A stretch of DNA of 23,318 nucleotides. Origin: Candidatus Hydrogenedens sp. Lineage in GTDB: Bacteria > Hydrogenedentota > Hydrogenedentia > Hydrogenedentales > Hydrogenedentaceae. A program made the position numbers and the translations under genes. This document shows, in pieces, positions 1 through 8,288 of this stretch; position 1 is the stretch's first letter, and each line of letters opens with the position of its first letter. The stretch lies in assembly GCA_035361075.1 (NCBI GenBank), contig DAOSBX010000031.1, positions 1,176 through 24,493 of the forward strand. The letters run 5' to 3'. The notes below the pieces were generated by a model, which made no database searches, was not told where the DNA came from, and saw only the letters and a program-made list of their open reading frames with translations.

Positions 1-68
1 GTTCCTTCGACAATACCTTCGCCTTCGGGAGTTCCTTCGGGGGTTCCTTCGACAATACCCTCTCCTTC
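1..68 (-). repeat. Low-complexity repeat encoding Glu-Gly-rich stalk
   Basis: Direct repeats inside the preceding CDS: the 17-bp unit GTTCCTTCGACAATACC occurs at 1-17 and 43-59, separated by shorter copies of GTTCCTTCGG. The coding sense gives EG-rich pentapeptide-like repeats (EGTPEGEGIVEGT), with a 14-residue period. The array continues beyond the left edge, so its full length is unknown. Such tracts are usually flexible wall- or membrane-spanning spacers. Confidence 0.8.
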
Positions 69-1499
69 GGTACACGGACCAGAGGATACGACAATATTTA
101 CTGGTGTTCCTCCTGTAACGGGTGTTCCCGCAGATGGAGTTTGACTAATCACAATCCCTGCAGGTACTGAATTATCACACTGTTGTGTTACAGTCCCAAC
201 TATTAGGCTCGCATTTGTTATTGCTGTCTCCGCAGAACTTTGTGCCATACCTACAACATCAGGGACAATCGTATTACATGGCCCTGTTGAAATAACCAGA
301 TTTACTGGACTACCTGCAGGAACCCGAATACCCGAAGTAGGATTTTGAGTTATAACCCTTCCTGCAGGAACCGTATTACTACATTGCTGGCTTATACTAC
401 CCACAGTCAAACCTGATGCGGTAATTTCTGCTGTTGCAGATGCCTGTGTAAGACCTATAACATATGGAACTACATATTCAGTTTGCCACTGGAAATAAGG
501 ATAAGTAACCCCTTCAACAATACCCCATATATTATTAAAATCCCAATTATTAAAAGTGCTTTGTTGTTTCATCTCACTGGTTGTCTTTCCTGTTCCCCCT
601 GCTGAAGAACTTTGTCCTGATGTGTCTTTGTCCCAGTAACTATCTGATACTGTGGCTGTATTATGCCCCAATAATCCACCGTAGTAAGTTCCAGAAGCAG
701 AGACAAGCCCTGTAGAATAACAGTTAGTTACGGTATCACGATTACTACCAACAAGTCCACCTATATAAGATGTTCCGCTTACGGCTCCTGTAGAGTAACT
801 ATTATTAATAGTGCCTCTATTTTCACCAACTACACCCCCAATATAACTTGTAGTTCCATTAACAGTTCCCTCAAAAAAACTTCGAGTAACAAGATTTCTA
901 TTTGCTCCAGCAATACCTCCAAGATATGAATCCCCACTGACAGTAGCGGATGAGTAGGTATGAATAACATATCCAACATCTCTGTTATCTCCTGTTATCC
1001 CACCAACATAGTGAGAACCCGATACAGTTCCTGAAGAATGGCAATCTTCAATACTTCCCCCTTGATTATAACCTACAACAATTCCTACTTTGTTTTGTCC
1101 AACAATTTCTGCATTTACAACTCTAAGATATGTAATTTCTGCTCCAGCCCCTGTATGACCAAATAACCCTACATTGGATTCAGTAGGACGGTTAATATAT
1201 AAATTAAAAACTGCGTGTCCATTCCCATAAAACTTACCTGTAAACGTCCCTATTGGCTTAAAACCTGCCCTGTCATTCCAGTTAATAGTGTCACTGGCAT
1301 CAATATCCTGAGTTAAAATATATTCCCCATTCAATGGATATGCGGGACTACTCCCTATTAACTGAAGTTCTTCAATTGTACTAATAAATATTGCTGAATA
1401 TCCATTGGATATAATTCCAACAATAAATAAAGTAAAAACAAATAGGATTTTCAATAGATATGAATTCTCATTTTTTTCTAAGTAATAACTAAACATCAT
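1..1499 (-). CDS. Secreted GLUG-repeat / tandem PASTA / Glu-Gly-repeat surface protein (C-terminus outside window)
   Basis: The minus strand is open from an ATG at 1499 to the left edge (499 codons and a part codon), so the C-terminus is missing. A GGAGG at 1504-1508 lies 4 nt from the first ATG and 7 nt from the second (1496), which is the likelier start. Residues 15-35 are a hydrophobic export signal. Residues about 105-285 hold five or six GLUG-type repeats, recognisable as YIGGLVG, YVGGITG and YLGGIAG followed by a polar turn and SYSTG-like strands, which should form a beta-solenoid. Two PASTA-like domains follow (about 343-408 and 411-476); each has a Cys pair exactly 35 residues apart (373/408 and 441/476), suggesting a disulfide. 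From residue 478 the chain is EG(T/I)(P/V) low-complexity repeat. The likely role is an exported cell-surface protein binding glycan or matrix; that is inference. No enzyme motif is visible. Confidence 0.85.
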   Translation of the reverse strand, partial: MMFSYYLEKNENSYLLKILFVFTLFIVGIISNGYSAIFISTIEELQLIGSSPAYPLNGEYILTQDIDASDTINWNDRAGFKPIGTFTGKFYGNGHAVFNLYINRPTESNVGLFGHTGAGAEITYLRVVNAEIVGQNKVGIVVGYNQGGSIEDCHSSGTVSGSHYVGGITGDNRDVGYVIHTYSSATVSGDSYLGGIAGANRNLVTRSFFEGTVNGTTSYIGGVVGENRGTINNSYSTGAVSGTSYIGGLVGSNRDTVTNCYSTGLVSASGTYYGGLLGHNTATVSDSYWDKDTSGQSSSAGGTGKTTSEMKQQSTFNNWDFNNIWGIVEGVTYPYFQWQTEYVVPYVIGLTQASATAEITASGLTVGSISQQCSNTVPAGRVITQNPTSGIRVPAGSPVNLVISTGPCNTIVPDVVGMAQSSAETAITNASLIVGTVTQQCDNSVPAGIVISQTPSAGTPVTGGTPVNIVVSSGPCTEGEGIVEGTPEGTPEGEGIVEG

Positions 1500-1873
1500 A
1501 TAACCTCCAATAATTGTTTAAATAACAATATTAAATAAAAAAATTTTTTTAACATAAATATTATTTTTAAAATAAAAAAATGACATATTTTTTACATTAT
1601 AACATATTATGACATATTTTTGTAATTTTTACAATTTTTTTTAAAAATCACCCTCTAATTTATTTGCATATATATTTATGTTTACCCCTAAATATTGAAG
1701 TTGAAGATAAATACACATTATAAAAAAATATAAATTAATTAGATATAAATGGATTTAAAAATAGTTTCCCTATCATTTTTAATCTTTTTACATTGTGAGT
1801 TCGTAATTCCCATCTTTATATTTCGGATATGAACGACATTTTTATTACTTATAACACTGCGGAGCTCAAACGT
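1500..1873. other. AT-rich intergenic region
   Basis: 374 bp with no supported gene. It should contain the promoter of the GLUG/PASTA gene, which reads leftward, and the 3' flank of the small lipoprotein gene. Extremely A+T-rich at 1530-1660. Two copies of TGACATATTTTT lie at 1581-1592 and 1610-1621, 29 bp apart. I see no convincing -35/-10 pair and no terminator hairpin. Confidence 0.6.
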
Positions 1874-2377
1874 CTATTCTGTGGGTTTTGATTCTTGAAT
1901 TTGGACTTCGGGAGTGGTTGTTTCAACTTTTCCCCCAGTCTTTTCTACTATTTTAGCAATGATATCATCAGACTTGGTTTTACCTTTTATTTTACGGTCA
2001 TGCCAATCGGGATTTGTTAGTAGCGTCACCCCATAAATTTGCTTTATAGCAGAGATAAAGATACGTGTTTCTTCTGATTTTACACTTCCCAATCGAATTT
2101 CATATTTAATTCTGTTCAGTTGCATCCATTTCCGTTTCGGTTGGTCAAATGCAACAAACACACCTCTTTTATCTCTTGTGTAAATGTCCAATTTCATTTC
2201 TTTCAACGTTTCTTTTGTTGCTTGCCATGTTTTGTCGAAAGGTGCTTTTACTGTGATGACTTTTTCCTCAGCAAAACCGCTTGTATCTTTTAATGTTCGT
2301 GCACATCCATTGAAAAGAATGAATGTTAAAACGACTACAATTATAAAATTGAAACTAACCATATACCTTTTTGTCAT
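1874..2377 (-). CDS. Putative lipoprotein, BamC/DUF3568-like fold suspected
   Basis: Encodes 167 residues. The start is supported by AAGGAGAT 5-12 nt upstream. The N-terminus has MTKR, a hydrophobic stretch (11-22) and a Cys at 25 preceded by FNG, an imperfect lipobox, so a lipoprotein is likely but not certain. The mature part begins with a segment (APFDKTWQATKETLKEM) typical of small alpha/beta lipoproteins in which a 'W-x-A' helix precedes a strand and an R-G-x-F turn, as in DUF3568- or BamC-like proteins. The C-terminus is charged and Pro/Glu/Thr-rich (about 140-167). No catalytic residues are recognised. It lies 37 bp downstream of the ABM-domain gene on the same strand and may be co-transcribed. 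Function unknown; envelope location is inferred. Confidence 0.75.
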   Translation of the reverse strand: MTKRYMVSFNFIIVVVLTFILFNGCARTLKDTSGFAEEKVITVKAPFDKTWQATKETLKEMKLDIYTRDKRGVFVAFDQPKRKWMQLNRIKYEIRLGSVKSEETRIFISAIKQIYGVTLLTNPDWHDRKIKGKTKSDDIIAKIVEKTGGKVETTTPEVQIQESKPTE

Positions 2378-2414
2378 ATCAAATCTCCTTAAAATAAAAA
2401 TCTATTTGTTATGT

Positions 2415-2711
2415 TCAATTTATTTTTACACAGAAGTTATATTTTACACTATATCTCGGTTCTGCCATCATTGGAGCGACTGCATCACGCCATTGTGCAT
2501 AATGTGGGGTTTCTTTATGTGCTTTTGCTCCGTCTTCATCTCTATAGGCTTCATACAAAACGAATCGTGTTGGGTCATCTAATTGTTGAAGAACATCAAA
2601 GCGAATGACTCCTGGCTCTTTTCGACTTTCCAGAGCATTCTTTTCCGACTCTTTGCGAAATGCATCGATACAATCAGGTTTTACATGCACGTAAACAAAT
2701 ACTACAAACAT
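2415..2711 (-). CDS. ABM (antibiotic biosynthesis monooxygenase)-domain protein, YgiN/LsrG-like
   Basis: Encodes 98 residues, the usual length for a single ABM domain (PF03992-type ferredoxin-like fold, normally a dimer). The diagnostic pattern is VxVKP at the first strand, then ExxxRKEPGVIRFDVLQ, the DDPTRFVLYEAYRDEDGAKAH block and the HYAQWRD helix near residues 74-82. Members range from quinol monooxygenases (YgiN) to the AI-2 phosphate isomerase LsrG and stress-related proteins; the substrate cannot be read from sequence. A GAGGTG ribosome binding site lies about 6 nt upstream of the ATG. No lsr or antibiotic genes are nearby. Cytoplasmic, as there is no signal peptide. Confidence 0.88.
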   Translation of the reverse strand: MFVVFVYVHVKPDCIDAFRKESEKNALESRKEPGVIRFDVLQQLDDPTRFVLYEAYRDEDGAKAHKETPHYAQWRDAVAPMMAEPRYSVKYNFCVKIN

Positions 2712-3079
2712 GAGAGCACCTCAGACGCTTTTATTTATAAAAAAAATGAAACTCTAATTCTAAAATTAATTATATTATTATGTATTATTTATTACAATAC
2801 ATTCAAAAAGGAAAATCATATTTCAAAACGTACTATACAGCTTTATATTTTTTATTATAAGAGACACAAAATTTGTCTGACAATAAGTCGAAGTTAAAGA
2901 TGTTACATTATATTTGATAGAAAAATCACCTCGTCGTTCCGAAACATAACATATAGGATAAGATGTCTAAACAAGAGATAAAAACGTTAACATAATACGA
3001 TAGACAAAAATAGGATGTTTTATGGTGTGGACAAAGTTGATACATGATCAAGGTGGAGCAAAAATAGGTTAAACAATTA
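2712..3079. other. AT-rich divergent intergenic region
   Basis: 368 bp between the ABM gene (leftward) and the DUF4097-like gene (rightward); it must hold promoters for both. Candidate elements for the rightward gene are TTGATA at 3037-3042 and AAAAAT at 3060-3065 with 17-bp spacing, which is weak. No RNA gene or strong hairpin seen. A 104-codon frame here is AT-rich and antisense to the ABM gene at its start, so I do not call it. Confidence 0.5.
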
Positions 3080-4042
3080 ATGATAAGAACATTTGCACAT
3101 TGGTTCCTTGAACGCTTTGGTGCCCACTCTTTATTACAAAGTTTTTTGGCCGCTTTATTTATTTTATTTGCAGTTCAGCTATTTACAATCGGTGTATTAA
3201 GTGAACGTTTACCTATAGAGGTATCAAGACCTTACTTTCAGGAAGTTCGAACGTTTACATTTGAGCCGAGGGAAAAGTTAGAAATTGATAATGTTGATGG
3301 AACAGTCAATATAACACCGGGCAAGAACTCAAAGATAAGTATTATTGCAGATATTCGTGGGTATCCTCGTCGATTTAGAGACCGCGATAAAGTGATGAAG
3401 TTTTATAAGAAACTGTTCCAGATTATTGAGAGTGATACAAGAGTATCTCTGAAAACAGAACCCCATTCCCGTCCAGAAGGGGTAGAATTCCGTATTGATT
3501 ACCAGGTAACGGTTCCAGAAAAAATAGATATAGAAATAAATGTTATGAGTAGAGGGAATGTCTATATTACCGCTGGCTGTAAAAATGTTTCTGTCCGAGC
3601 CAATCAAGGCGATATTACAATTATCCAGCCTGAGGGTGATGTTTTTGCCCAAACAATTTTAGGTCGAATTGATGTTAGGAATGTAACAACCAGTGCGGAT
3701 GTTCAAACTATTAACGGTGCTATTTATATCACAGCGGAAAAAGGTAAAATAAAGGCAAACTCGGTGAATGGGAATATTCAAGCGTCTCTTCTGACAGAAA
3801 ACATTGAACTGTGTGATTTAAGTGTTACAAACGGTAATATATCATTGTCATTTCCTGAACTTTTTTCATCAAAAATCCTTGCAAAAACGAATCGAGGGTA
3901 TATCACATCAGAGTTCCCATTGGGTGATGTTTTACCTGGAACTCAGGTCAGTTTAATAGAAAAACAAATCGGTAAGGGAGTCGCCGATTTGAAATTGACG
4001 TCTATGAATGGCAAAATATTAATATCTCGTCTTATTCAGTAG
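3080..4042 (+). CDS. Membrane-anchored DUF4097-like (putative adhesin) beta-helix protein
   Basis: Encodes 320 residues. Residues 19-41 form one N-terminal transmembrane helix after a short cytoplasmic arm. The rest is a repetitive beta-rich domain with the DUF4097 signature: 'LEIDNVDGTVNI', 'NVYITAGCKNVSVRANQGDI', 'ADVQTINGAIYITAEKGKI', 'KANSVNGNIQASL', 'LSVTNGNISLSFP' and 'SMNGKILI', i.e. the NG-x-I/V turn repeated at each coil. Such proteins often sit beside sigma/anti-sigma genes, as here. The start is forced by an in-frame TAG at 3065; the nearest purine-rich RBS (GGTGGAG, 3052-3058) is 21 nt away, so translation initiation is weakly supported. It is 53 bp upstream of the ECF sigma gene and probably in the same operon. 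The molecular role of DUF4097 is not established. Confidence 0.8.
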   Translation: MIRTFAHWFLERFGAHSLLQSFLAALFILFAVQLFTIGVLSERLPIEVSRPYFQEVRTFTFEPREKLEIDNVDGTVNITPGKNSKISIIADIRGYPRRFRDRDKVMKFYKKLFQIIESDTRVSLKTEPHSRPEGVEFRIDYQVTVPEKIDIEINVMSRGNVYITAGCKNVSVRANQGDITIIQPEGDVFAQTILGRIDVRNVTTSADVQTINGAIYITAEKGKIKANSVNGNIQASLLTENIELCDLSVTNGNISLSFPELFSSKILAKTNRGYITSEFPLGDVLPGTQVSLIEKQIGKGVADLKLTSMNGKILISRLIQ

Positions 4043-4095
4043 AGAAACCAAGTTAATAAATAATCAGTCTAAATAATAAGTAAAAGGATTAAATA

Positions 4096-4728
4096 ATGTT
4101 TAAATTATTTAGTTCGGCTTCTTCACCTTCACAAGGAGCAATTGCCGTTTATCCAACGGCTACAGAGAACCAACCCGAATGTACAGAGTTGGAGTTAGTT
4201 CGAAGAAGTCGTAAGGGCGACACGGAAGCGTATGCAGAATTGGTTCGTAAATACCAACAAGTAGTGTTTAATATTGCATATCGCTTTATGCGTGATGTAA
4301 GTCTTGCGGAAGATATGGCTCAAGAGGCATTTATTAAAGCCTTTAAGCATATTAAAGGTTTCCGTGGAGATTGCTCATTCTCTACATGGTTATATCGGGT
4401 TACATGTAGTGTTTGTTTGACCGAATTAAGCCGTCGGAAAAAACGTTGTGAGGTTGGTTTACAACCTAATACGCCCGTCGGTAGTGTAGAAAGTAAAGTA
4501 AATGAATATGAAATTGCAGAGAAGATACGTGAATGTGTTACACGACTCTCGGACCGGTATGCAACCGTATTGACATTATATTATTTAAATGGTATTTCGT
4601 ATGAAGAAATTGCAGAAATTATGGATATACCAGTTGGCACATTAAAAACATGGATGTTCCGTGCACGTAAACAGCTTCGTAAAGTTGTAGAAAAGGAGAT
4701 ATTCCCAAATGGCAAAGATACCCCATGA
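4096..4728 (+). CDS. ECF-family RNA polymerase sigma factor (RpoE-like)
   Basis: Encodes 210 residues with the two-domain ECF layout. Sigma2 spans about 36-115, including the region 2.2 block DMAQEAFIKAFKHIKGFRG (73-91) and the region 2.4 STWLYRVT (96-103). Sigma4 spans about 141-195, with the helix-turn-helix ISYEEIAEIMDIPVGTLKTW followed by FRARKQLRK. The N-terminal 30 residues are a non-conserved extension. AAAGGA lies 7 nt before the ATG. The last 20 nt overlap the next gene, the usual translationally coupled arrangement of an ECF factor and its regulator. Expected to direct transcription of an envelope-stress regulon, probably including its own operon, but no clear ECF-type bipartite promoter was identified here. 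Confidence 0.93.
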   Translation: MFKLFSSASSPSQGAIAVYPTATENQPECTELELVRRSRKGDTEAYAELVRKYQQVVFNIAYRFMRDVSLAEDMAQEAFIKAFKHIKGFRGDCSFSTWLYRVTCSVCLTELSRRKKRCEVGLQPNTPVGSVESKVNEYEIAEKIRECVTRLSDRYATVLTLYYLNGISYEEIAEIMDIPVGTLKTWMFRARKQLRKVVEKEIFPNGKDTP

Positions 4729-5122
4729 AGATGAATTAGATGCTTTTATAGAGTCTGTTCTGAGAGACGAGAAATTAATTCCAGCTCCCATAACTTTACA
4801 TTCAAAAGTAGTTAAACGATTGAAATTACATGAGTTGCGAGAGCGTGAACGGATGCGTTTCCGTTACCTAATGACTGGATTTGTAATAACAGTGTTAACA
4901 ATAGTATTTGGTGTCATTTTCTCAGTGGCTTTTTACAAATGGTCTGTTGTTTTCTGGTATGGCTCCGATGCAAGCCGTGGCTACTGGGATTACTATCAGA
5001 CAATATTACAGACATTCTGGACAAGGTATCAAGGCTCTTACTCATTTTTAATAAGTTTAGCAGTAGGCATTAGTACCTTAGTGTTACTATTAGTCCCGTG
5101 GGCAAAATCGCCCAAAGCATAA
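4709..5122 (+). CDS. Probable membrane anti-sigma factor (no zinc-finger motif)
   Basis: Encodes 137 residues. About 50 charged, helical N-terminal residues (DELDAFIESVLRDEKLIPAP, then KVVKRLKLHELRERERMRFR) precede TM1 (about 54-76), a roughly 35-residue aromatic loop rich in W and Y, and TM2 (about 112-131). The position and 20-nt overlap with the ECF gene, and a soluble helical N-terminus of anti-sigma size, support an anti-sigma role. The HxxxCxxC zinc-binding motif of classical ZAS-domain proteins is absent, so this is inferred from context. Alternatively it is a sigma-associated membrane protein of another kind. GGAG at 4695-4698 is 10 nt from the ATG, inside the sigma gene. Confidence 0.65.
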   Translation: MAKIPHEDELDAFIESVLRDEKLIPAPITLHSKVVKRLKLHELRERERMRFRYLMTGFVITVLTIVFGVIFSVAFYKWSVVFWYGSDASRGYWDYYQTILQTFWTRYQGSYSFLISLAVGISTLVLLLVPWAKSPKA

Positions 5123-5193
5123 GGGGTAGAGGGTAAAGTGCCTGATTTTACCTCATTTCTTTTTTCCCCGTGTGTCATTTACCCCTTTTTTTC
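5121..5193 (+). terminator. Composite terminator after the sigma/anti-sigma genes
   Basis: The inner imperfect stem GAGGGTAAA (5129-5137) / TTTTACCTC (5146-5154) has one bulged G and is followed by a T-rich run. An outer perfect 8-bp inverted repeat AAGGGGTA (5121-5128) / TACCCCTT (5180-5187) is followed by T residues. Together they make a nested rho-independent-like structure that begins at the anti-sigma stop codon. Confidence 0.5.
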
Positions 5194-5201
5194 GTTATAA
5201 T
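5172..5201 (+). promoter_or_regulatory. Candidate sigma-70-type promoter of the repeat protein/ABC operon
   Basis: A perfect TATAAT at 5196-5201 is preceded, with an 18-bp spacer, by GTGTCA (4 of 6 matches to TTGACA) at 5172-5177. It lies just downstream of the composite terminator and 48 bp before the start codon at 5250, suggesting that the downstream genes are transcribed separately from the sigma operon. Confidence 0.5.
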
Positions 5202-5249
5202 AGAAAGGCTATTTGTACATATATGGAATAAAGAAAAAGGATACTATTT

Positions 5250-8200
5250 ATGAATTGGAAAATTTTCCTTTCCAAGGGAGTTATACAAGCAGTTTTTGTT
5301 TTAGTATTGTTAATAATTATAGGTCTTGCTCTTGCGTTCTTATTAGCCCCTGAAAAACCGGAAGCACCACCTCGCTCAAAAATTTCCTATGAAGGTAAAC
5401 CAACCTCATCACCGAAGCCAACAAAACAATATGATGAGATTCTTCCCGAGACGCCATCTTCTACAGAACCTGTAAAAACAGAGAGACAAACCTCTCCACA
5501 GTCCACTCCAAAAACAGAGGAAGACATTGAGCAGGAACAAAAAGAGTTCCCGGTTATTGTAAAAGTATTGGATGGTGAAACAAATCAACCTATTGCAGGT
5601 GCACAGGTTTTATTGGCTACAGGCATGACACATAAAAAAGGTCCAACAATAACCAGTTCCATTACAGGAAGGGATGCCTCTCAATATTATATTGAATCGC
5701 GAAAGGTTCGTGGACCTTTTTCTACCAATACCGAGGGCATCGCACAGTTGTCTTTGTATAGTGGTGAGTTAGAGCGATATCGTAAAGAAAGTATGAGGAT
5801 TGTTGTAAAATCAGGAGATTATATACAGGAAGAGGAACAGATATCGTCTATTAATATAGAAGAGACAAAGCCGACAGAGGTCGTTATTCGATTATATAAA
5901 GGAGGAACAATTGAAGGAAAAGTGGTCGAAGAGGGAAGCAATACGGGGGCAAGTGGAATCAAGATTTTTATTGATCAGGGCTCCAATCCTTTCCTTAAAC
6001 AGGGAAAACTCTTACCTGAAAGCACGTCAATAACAGATGAAGAAGGCAATTTTAAACTGACAGGATTAATACCAGGCACCTATGGCTTATATGTCTCAGT
6101 AGAAGGCACACCGTATTTGCCAAGTAAAAAGGAAATTCCCTATAAAAAGGTAACTTTGGTGTCTCCAAAAGACTCACAAAAAGGGATTATATTCAAAGTT
6201 GAGCCCGCAGGTATGATATGGGGATATATAATGAATATGTCAGGAGAACCTGTATCGGGTGCACAAATTATGTTAACCACCTCACAAAGTATTTTTACAC
6301 AGGCAGTTAATGCGTTTTTGACAAAAGAGGGTCCAAAGTCAACATCCTCAGACAGTACTGGGTATTACGAGTTAGGTGGTGTGGCTCTGAATCAAGAATG
6401 GAGACTCTATGTAACCGCTGAAGGAAATTATACCCCACAATTAAGTGATGTCTTTGCGTTAACCCCTTCTTACCGTGTTGTAAGGGTTGATATTAATATG
6501 TTCGATGGCGGTTCGGTGGCTGGTTCTATCCGTGATACCGATGGGAAACCTGTGTCAAATGCAGAGGTGCTATGTATGCCTGAATATCGTGCTATTTTTT
6601 CTCCATTAGACCAACCTACTGCATTTCGTAGTGTGACATCACAAGAAGATGGTACCTATTTATTAACGGGGTTGCCTCCAGGAAATTTCCAGGTTATGGC
6701 ATGGAAAGCAGGATTTAAAGTGCCTCTTTCAGGAGTAAAGATTTCAAGTGATGGCTTTTCTCGGCTTGATGGTATCAACTTCACATTAGAGCCTATTGAT
6801 AAAGGAGACCTTTCTGTTTTCGGGAAAGTAACGAATCCACAAGGACAACCTTTAAGTGGTGCGGATGTGAATCTGGAAGGGGTAACCACAGCAGGTTTCC
6901 AATCAGAAGAACATTCTACCACTACGGATAGTTCAGGAATGTATCGAATTGATGGTGTGAATATTGGGTATTATGAGTTGCGTGTTTCCTATCCTGGGTA
7001 TGTTACACGCACACTATATAACGTCCGCTTTAATCAGCCAACGGATATTGTTCTTCAGACCTTTGGCGTTATCCGTGGACAGGTACTTGTTAAAGAGACG
7101 GGTTCACCATTAGAACAACCGTTTACTATTAAGGCAACTCCTTCCGCTTATAGTGCTGATGAATCGGGTGATATTGCATTTGCTCAATATACAACCGAAC
7201 CCGTTGAGGGGTCATTTACAGATAAAGAGGGTAGATTTGAACTTGAATTGGGTCCTGGAGCCTTTGACCTTGTCGCAACGGCTGAAGAGTATGTTGAAGG
7301 ACGGGCTCAAGTCACAGTGCGTGAAGGAGAGACCGTCGAGGTAAAAATATATGTTTCGAAACAAGGGGCTGTCCTTGCAGGAAAGGTTACTATCCGAGGT
7401 GGTGGAAACCCACAAGGAACGAGGGTATTTTTAATTCGAGCCGAATCAGAGACAGAAGCGATGAGTAAAGTGCTTTTAGCAGACGAGGCAACTGGGACAA
7501 AGGTTCAAGGTGTCGGAGATGATGGGGCATTCCGTTTTGAAGCAGTTGCAGAAGGTAACTATGTTGTCGTTGCCCAACATGAAGGTTATGCAATGGCTAA
7601 TAGTGGTTTAATATCTCTTAATCCAGGACAGCGAATGGAAAATATTACCATTACACTAAGTTCAGGAGGTGGATTGGAAGGACATATTTATATTGATGGT
7701 AAACTGGCAGGAAATGCAATGGTCATTATTTTAGGTCCAGGTGGATTAAAAACAACAAATGCTGATGAAAGTGGCTATTATTCCTTTGAAGGACTGTCAA
7801 GCGGTGTATATCAATTAGTTGCTTCACCTGTAGGTGCCTCCGATGTCAATGAGGTTGAAGATATAAATATGAGTGGACTTTTTGAAACAAGGGGTGTTCC
7901 AGTTGAAGTTAAAGAGGGACAAACAACACGATTTGATTTTGGCCGAATGGGCGGAACCCGAATTGAAGGACGTTGCAATCCTGCTCCACCTATTGGAGGT
8001 ATAGCATTACTACGTCCACCTTCTGGAAGAACGTATGCTTTCGGACAAATCGTTAATATGGATGAATTGGTCGGAAGTATGAGCACCATGGTTAATCCAT
8101 TGGGGGGAAATTTCGTTTTTGAAGATGTCCCTACTGGTGAATGGCAATTGGATATTTATTATGTTCAATTTGGCCGTGGTGTTCGGTATGTGTATACAGT

Positions 8201-8261
8201 TATCGTTGATGTTAAAGGTGAAGAACCCGTAATGAATATTGATTGCATGGTTCGATTGTAA
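5250..8261 (+). CDS. Large membrane-anchored carboxypeptidase-regulatory-like (Ig-fold) repeat protein
   Basis: Encodes 1003 residues. TM anchor at about 11-33, then a Pro/Glu/Thr linker (34-97), then about eight beta-sandwich repeats of the carboxypeptidase regulatory-like/CNA-B-like superfamily. Repeat starts lie near residues 100, 219, 320, 419, 521, 607, 707, 807 and 902. Each opens as 'G-x-(I/V)-x-G-x-V', passes through 'PVSGAQI/PLSGADV', and has the hallmark turn 'T-D-x-x-G-x-Y/F-x-L-x-G-L-P-x-G-x-Y' (e.g. about 262-279, 464-480, 560-577, 837-855). No peptidase or LPXTG motif is seen. It should be an extracytoplasmic, elongated protein anchored in the inner membrane. AAAAGG lies 9 nt before the ATG. 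The two following ABC-2 transporter pairs begin 27 bp downstream, so it may be a partner or client of those transporters (inference). Confidence 0.88.
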   Translation: MNWKIFLSKGVIQAVFVLVLLIIIGLALAFLLAPEKPEAPPRSKISYEGKPTSSPKPTKQYDEILPETPSSTEPVKTERQTSPQSTPKTEEDIEQEQKEFPVIVKVLDGETNQPIAGAQVLLATGMTHKKGPTITSSITGRDASQYYIESRKVRGPFSTNTEGIAQLSLYSGELERYRKESMRIVVKSGDYIQEEEQISSINIEETKPTEVVIRLYKGGTIEGKVVEEGSNTGASGIKIFIDQGSNPFLKQGKLLPESTSITDEEGNFKLTGLIPGTYGLYVSVEGTPYLPSKKEIPYKKVTLVSPKDSQKGIIFKVEPAGMIWGYIMNMSGEPVSGAQIMLTTSQSIFTQAVNAFLTKEGPKSTSSDSTGYYELGGVALNQEWRLYVTAEGNYTPQLSDVFALTPSYRVVRVDINMFDGGSVAGSIRDTDGKPVSNAEVLCMPEYRAIFSPLDQPTAFRSVTSQEDGTYLLTGLPPGNFQVMAWKAGFKVPLSGVKISSDGFSRLDGINFTLEPIDKGDLSVFGKVTNPQGQPLSGADVNLEGVTTAGFQSEEHSTTTDSSGMYRIDGVNIGYYELRVSYPGYVTRTLYNVRFNQPTDIVLQTFGVIRGQVLVKETGSPLEQPFTIKATPSAYSADESGDIAFAQYTTEPVEGSFTDKEGRFELELGPGAFDLVATAEEYVEGRAQVTVREGETVEVKIYVSKQGAVLAGKVTIRGGGNPQGTRVFLIRAESETEAMSKVLLADEATGTKVQGVGDDGAFRFEAVAEGNYVVVAQHEGYAMANSGLISLNPGQRMENITITLSSGGGLEGHIYIDGKLAGNAMVIILGPGGLKTTNADESGYYSFEGLSSGVYQLVASPVGASDVNEVEDINMSGLFETRGVPVEVKEGQTTRFDFGRMGGTRIEGRCNPAPPIGGIALLRPPSGRTYAFGQIVNMDELVGSMSTMVNPLGGNFVFEDVPTGEWQLDIYYVQFGRGVRYVYTVIVDVKGEEPVMNIDCMVRL

Positions 8262-8288
8262 AAAATAGAAATAAGGAAGCATTATTCA

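Noticed and set aside
1..80. CRISPR-like or transposon-end repeats at the left edge
   Set aside because: The repeats are in frame and encode a Glu-Gly-rich tract; spacing and composition fit coding low complexity.
2184..2582. 132-codon plus-strand frame
   Set aside because: Antisense to the lipoprotein and ABM genes, low-complexity hydrophobic composition, no ribosome binding site; shadow frame.
2583..2897. 104-codon plus-strand frame
   Set aside because: Begins antisense to the ABM gene and continues through AT-rich intergenic DNA; rich in K, I, Y, F as expected of chance AT-rich translation.
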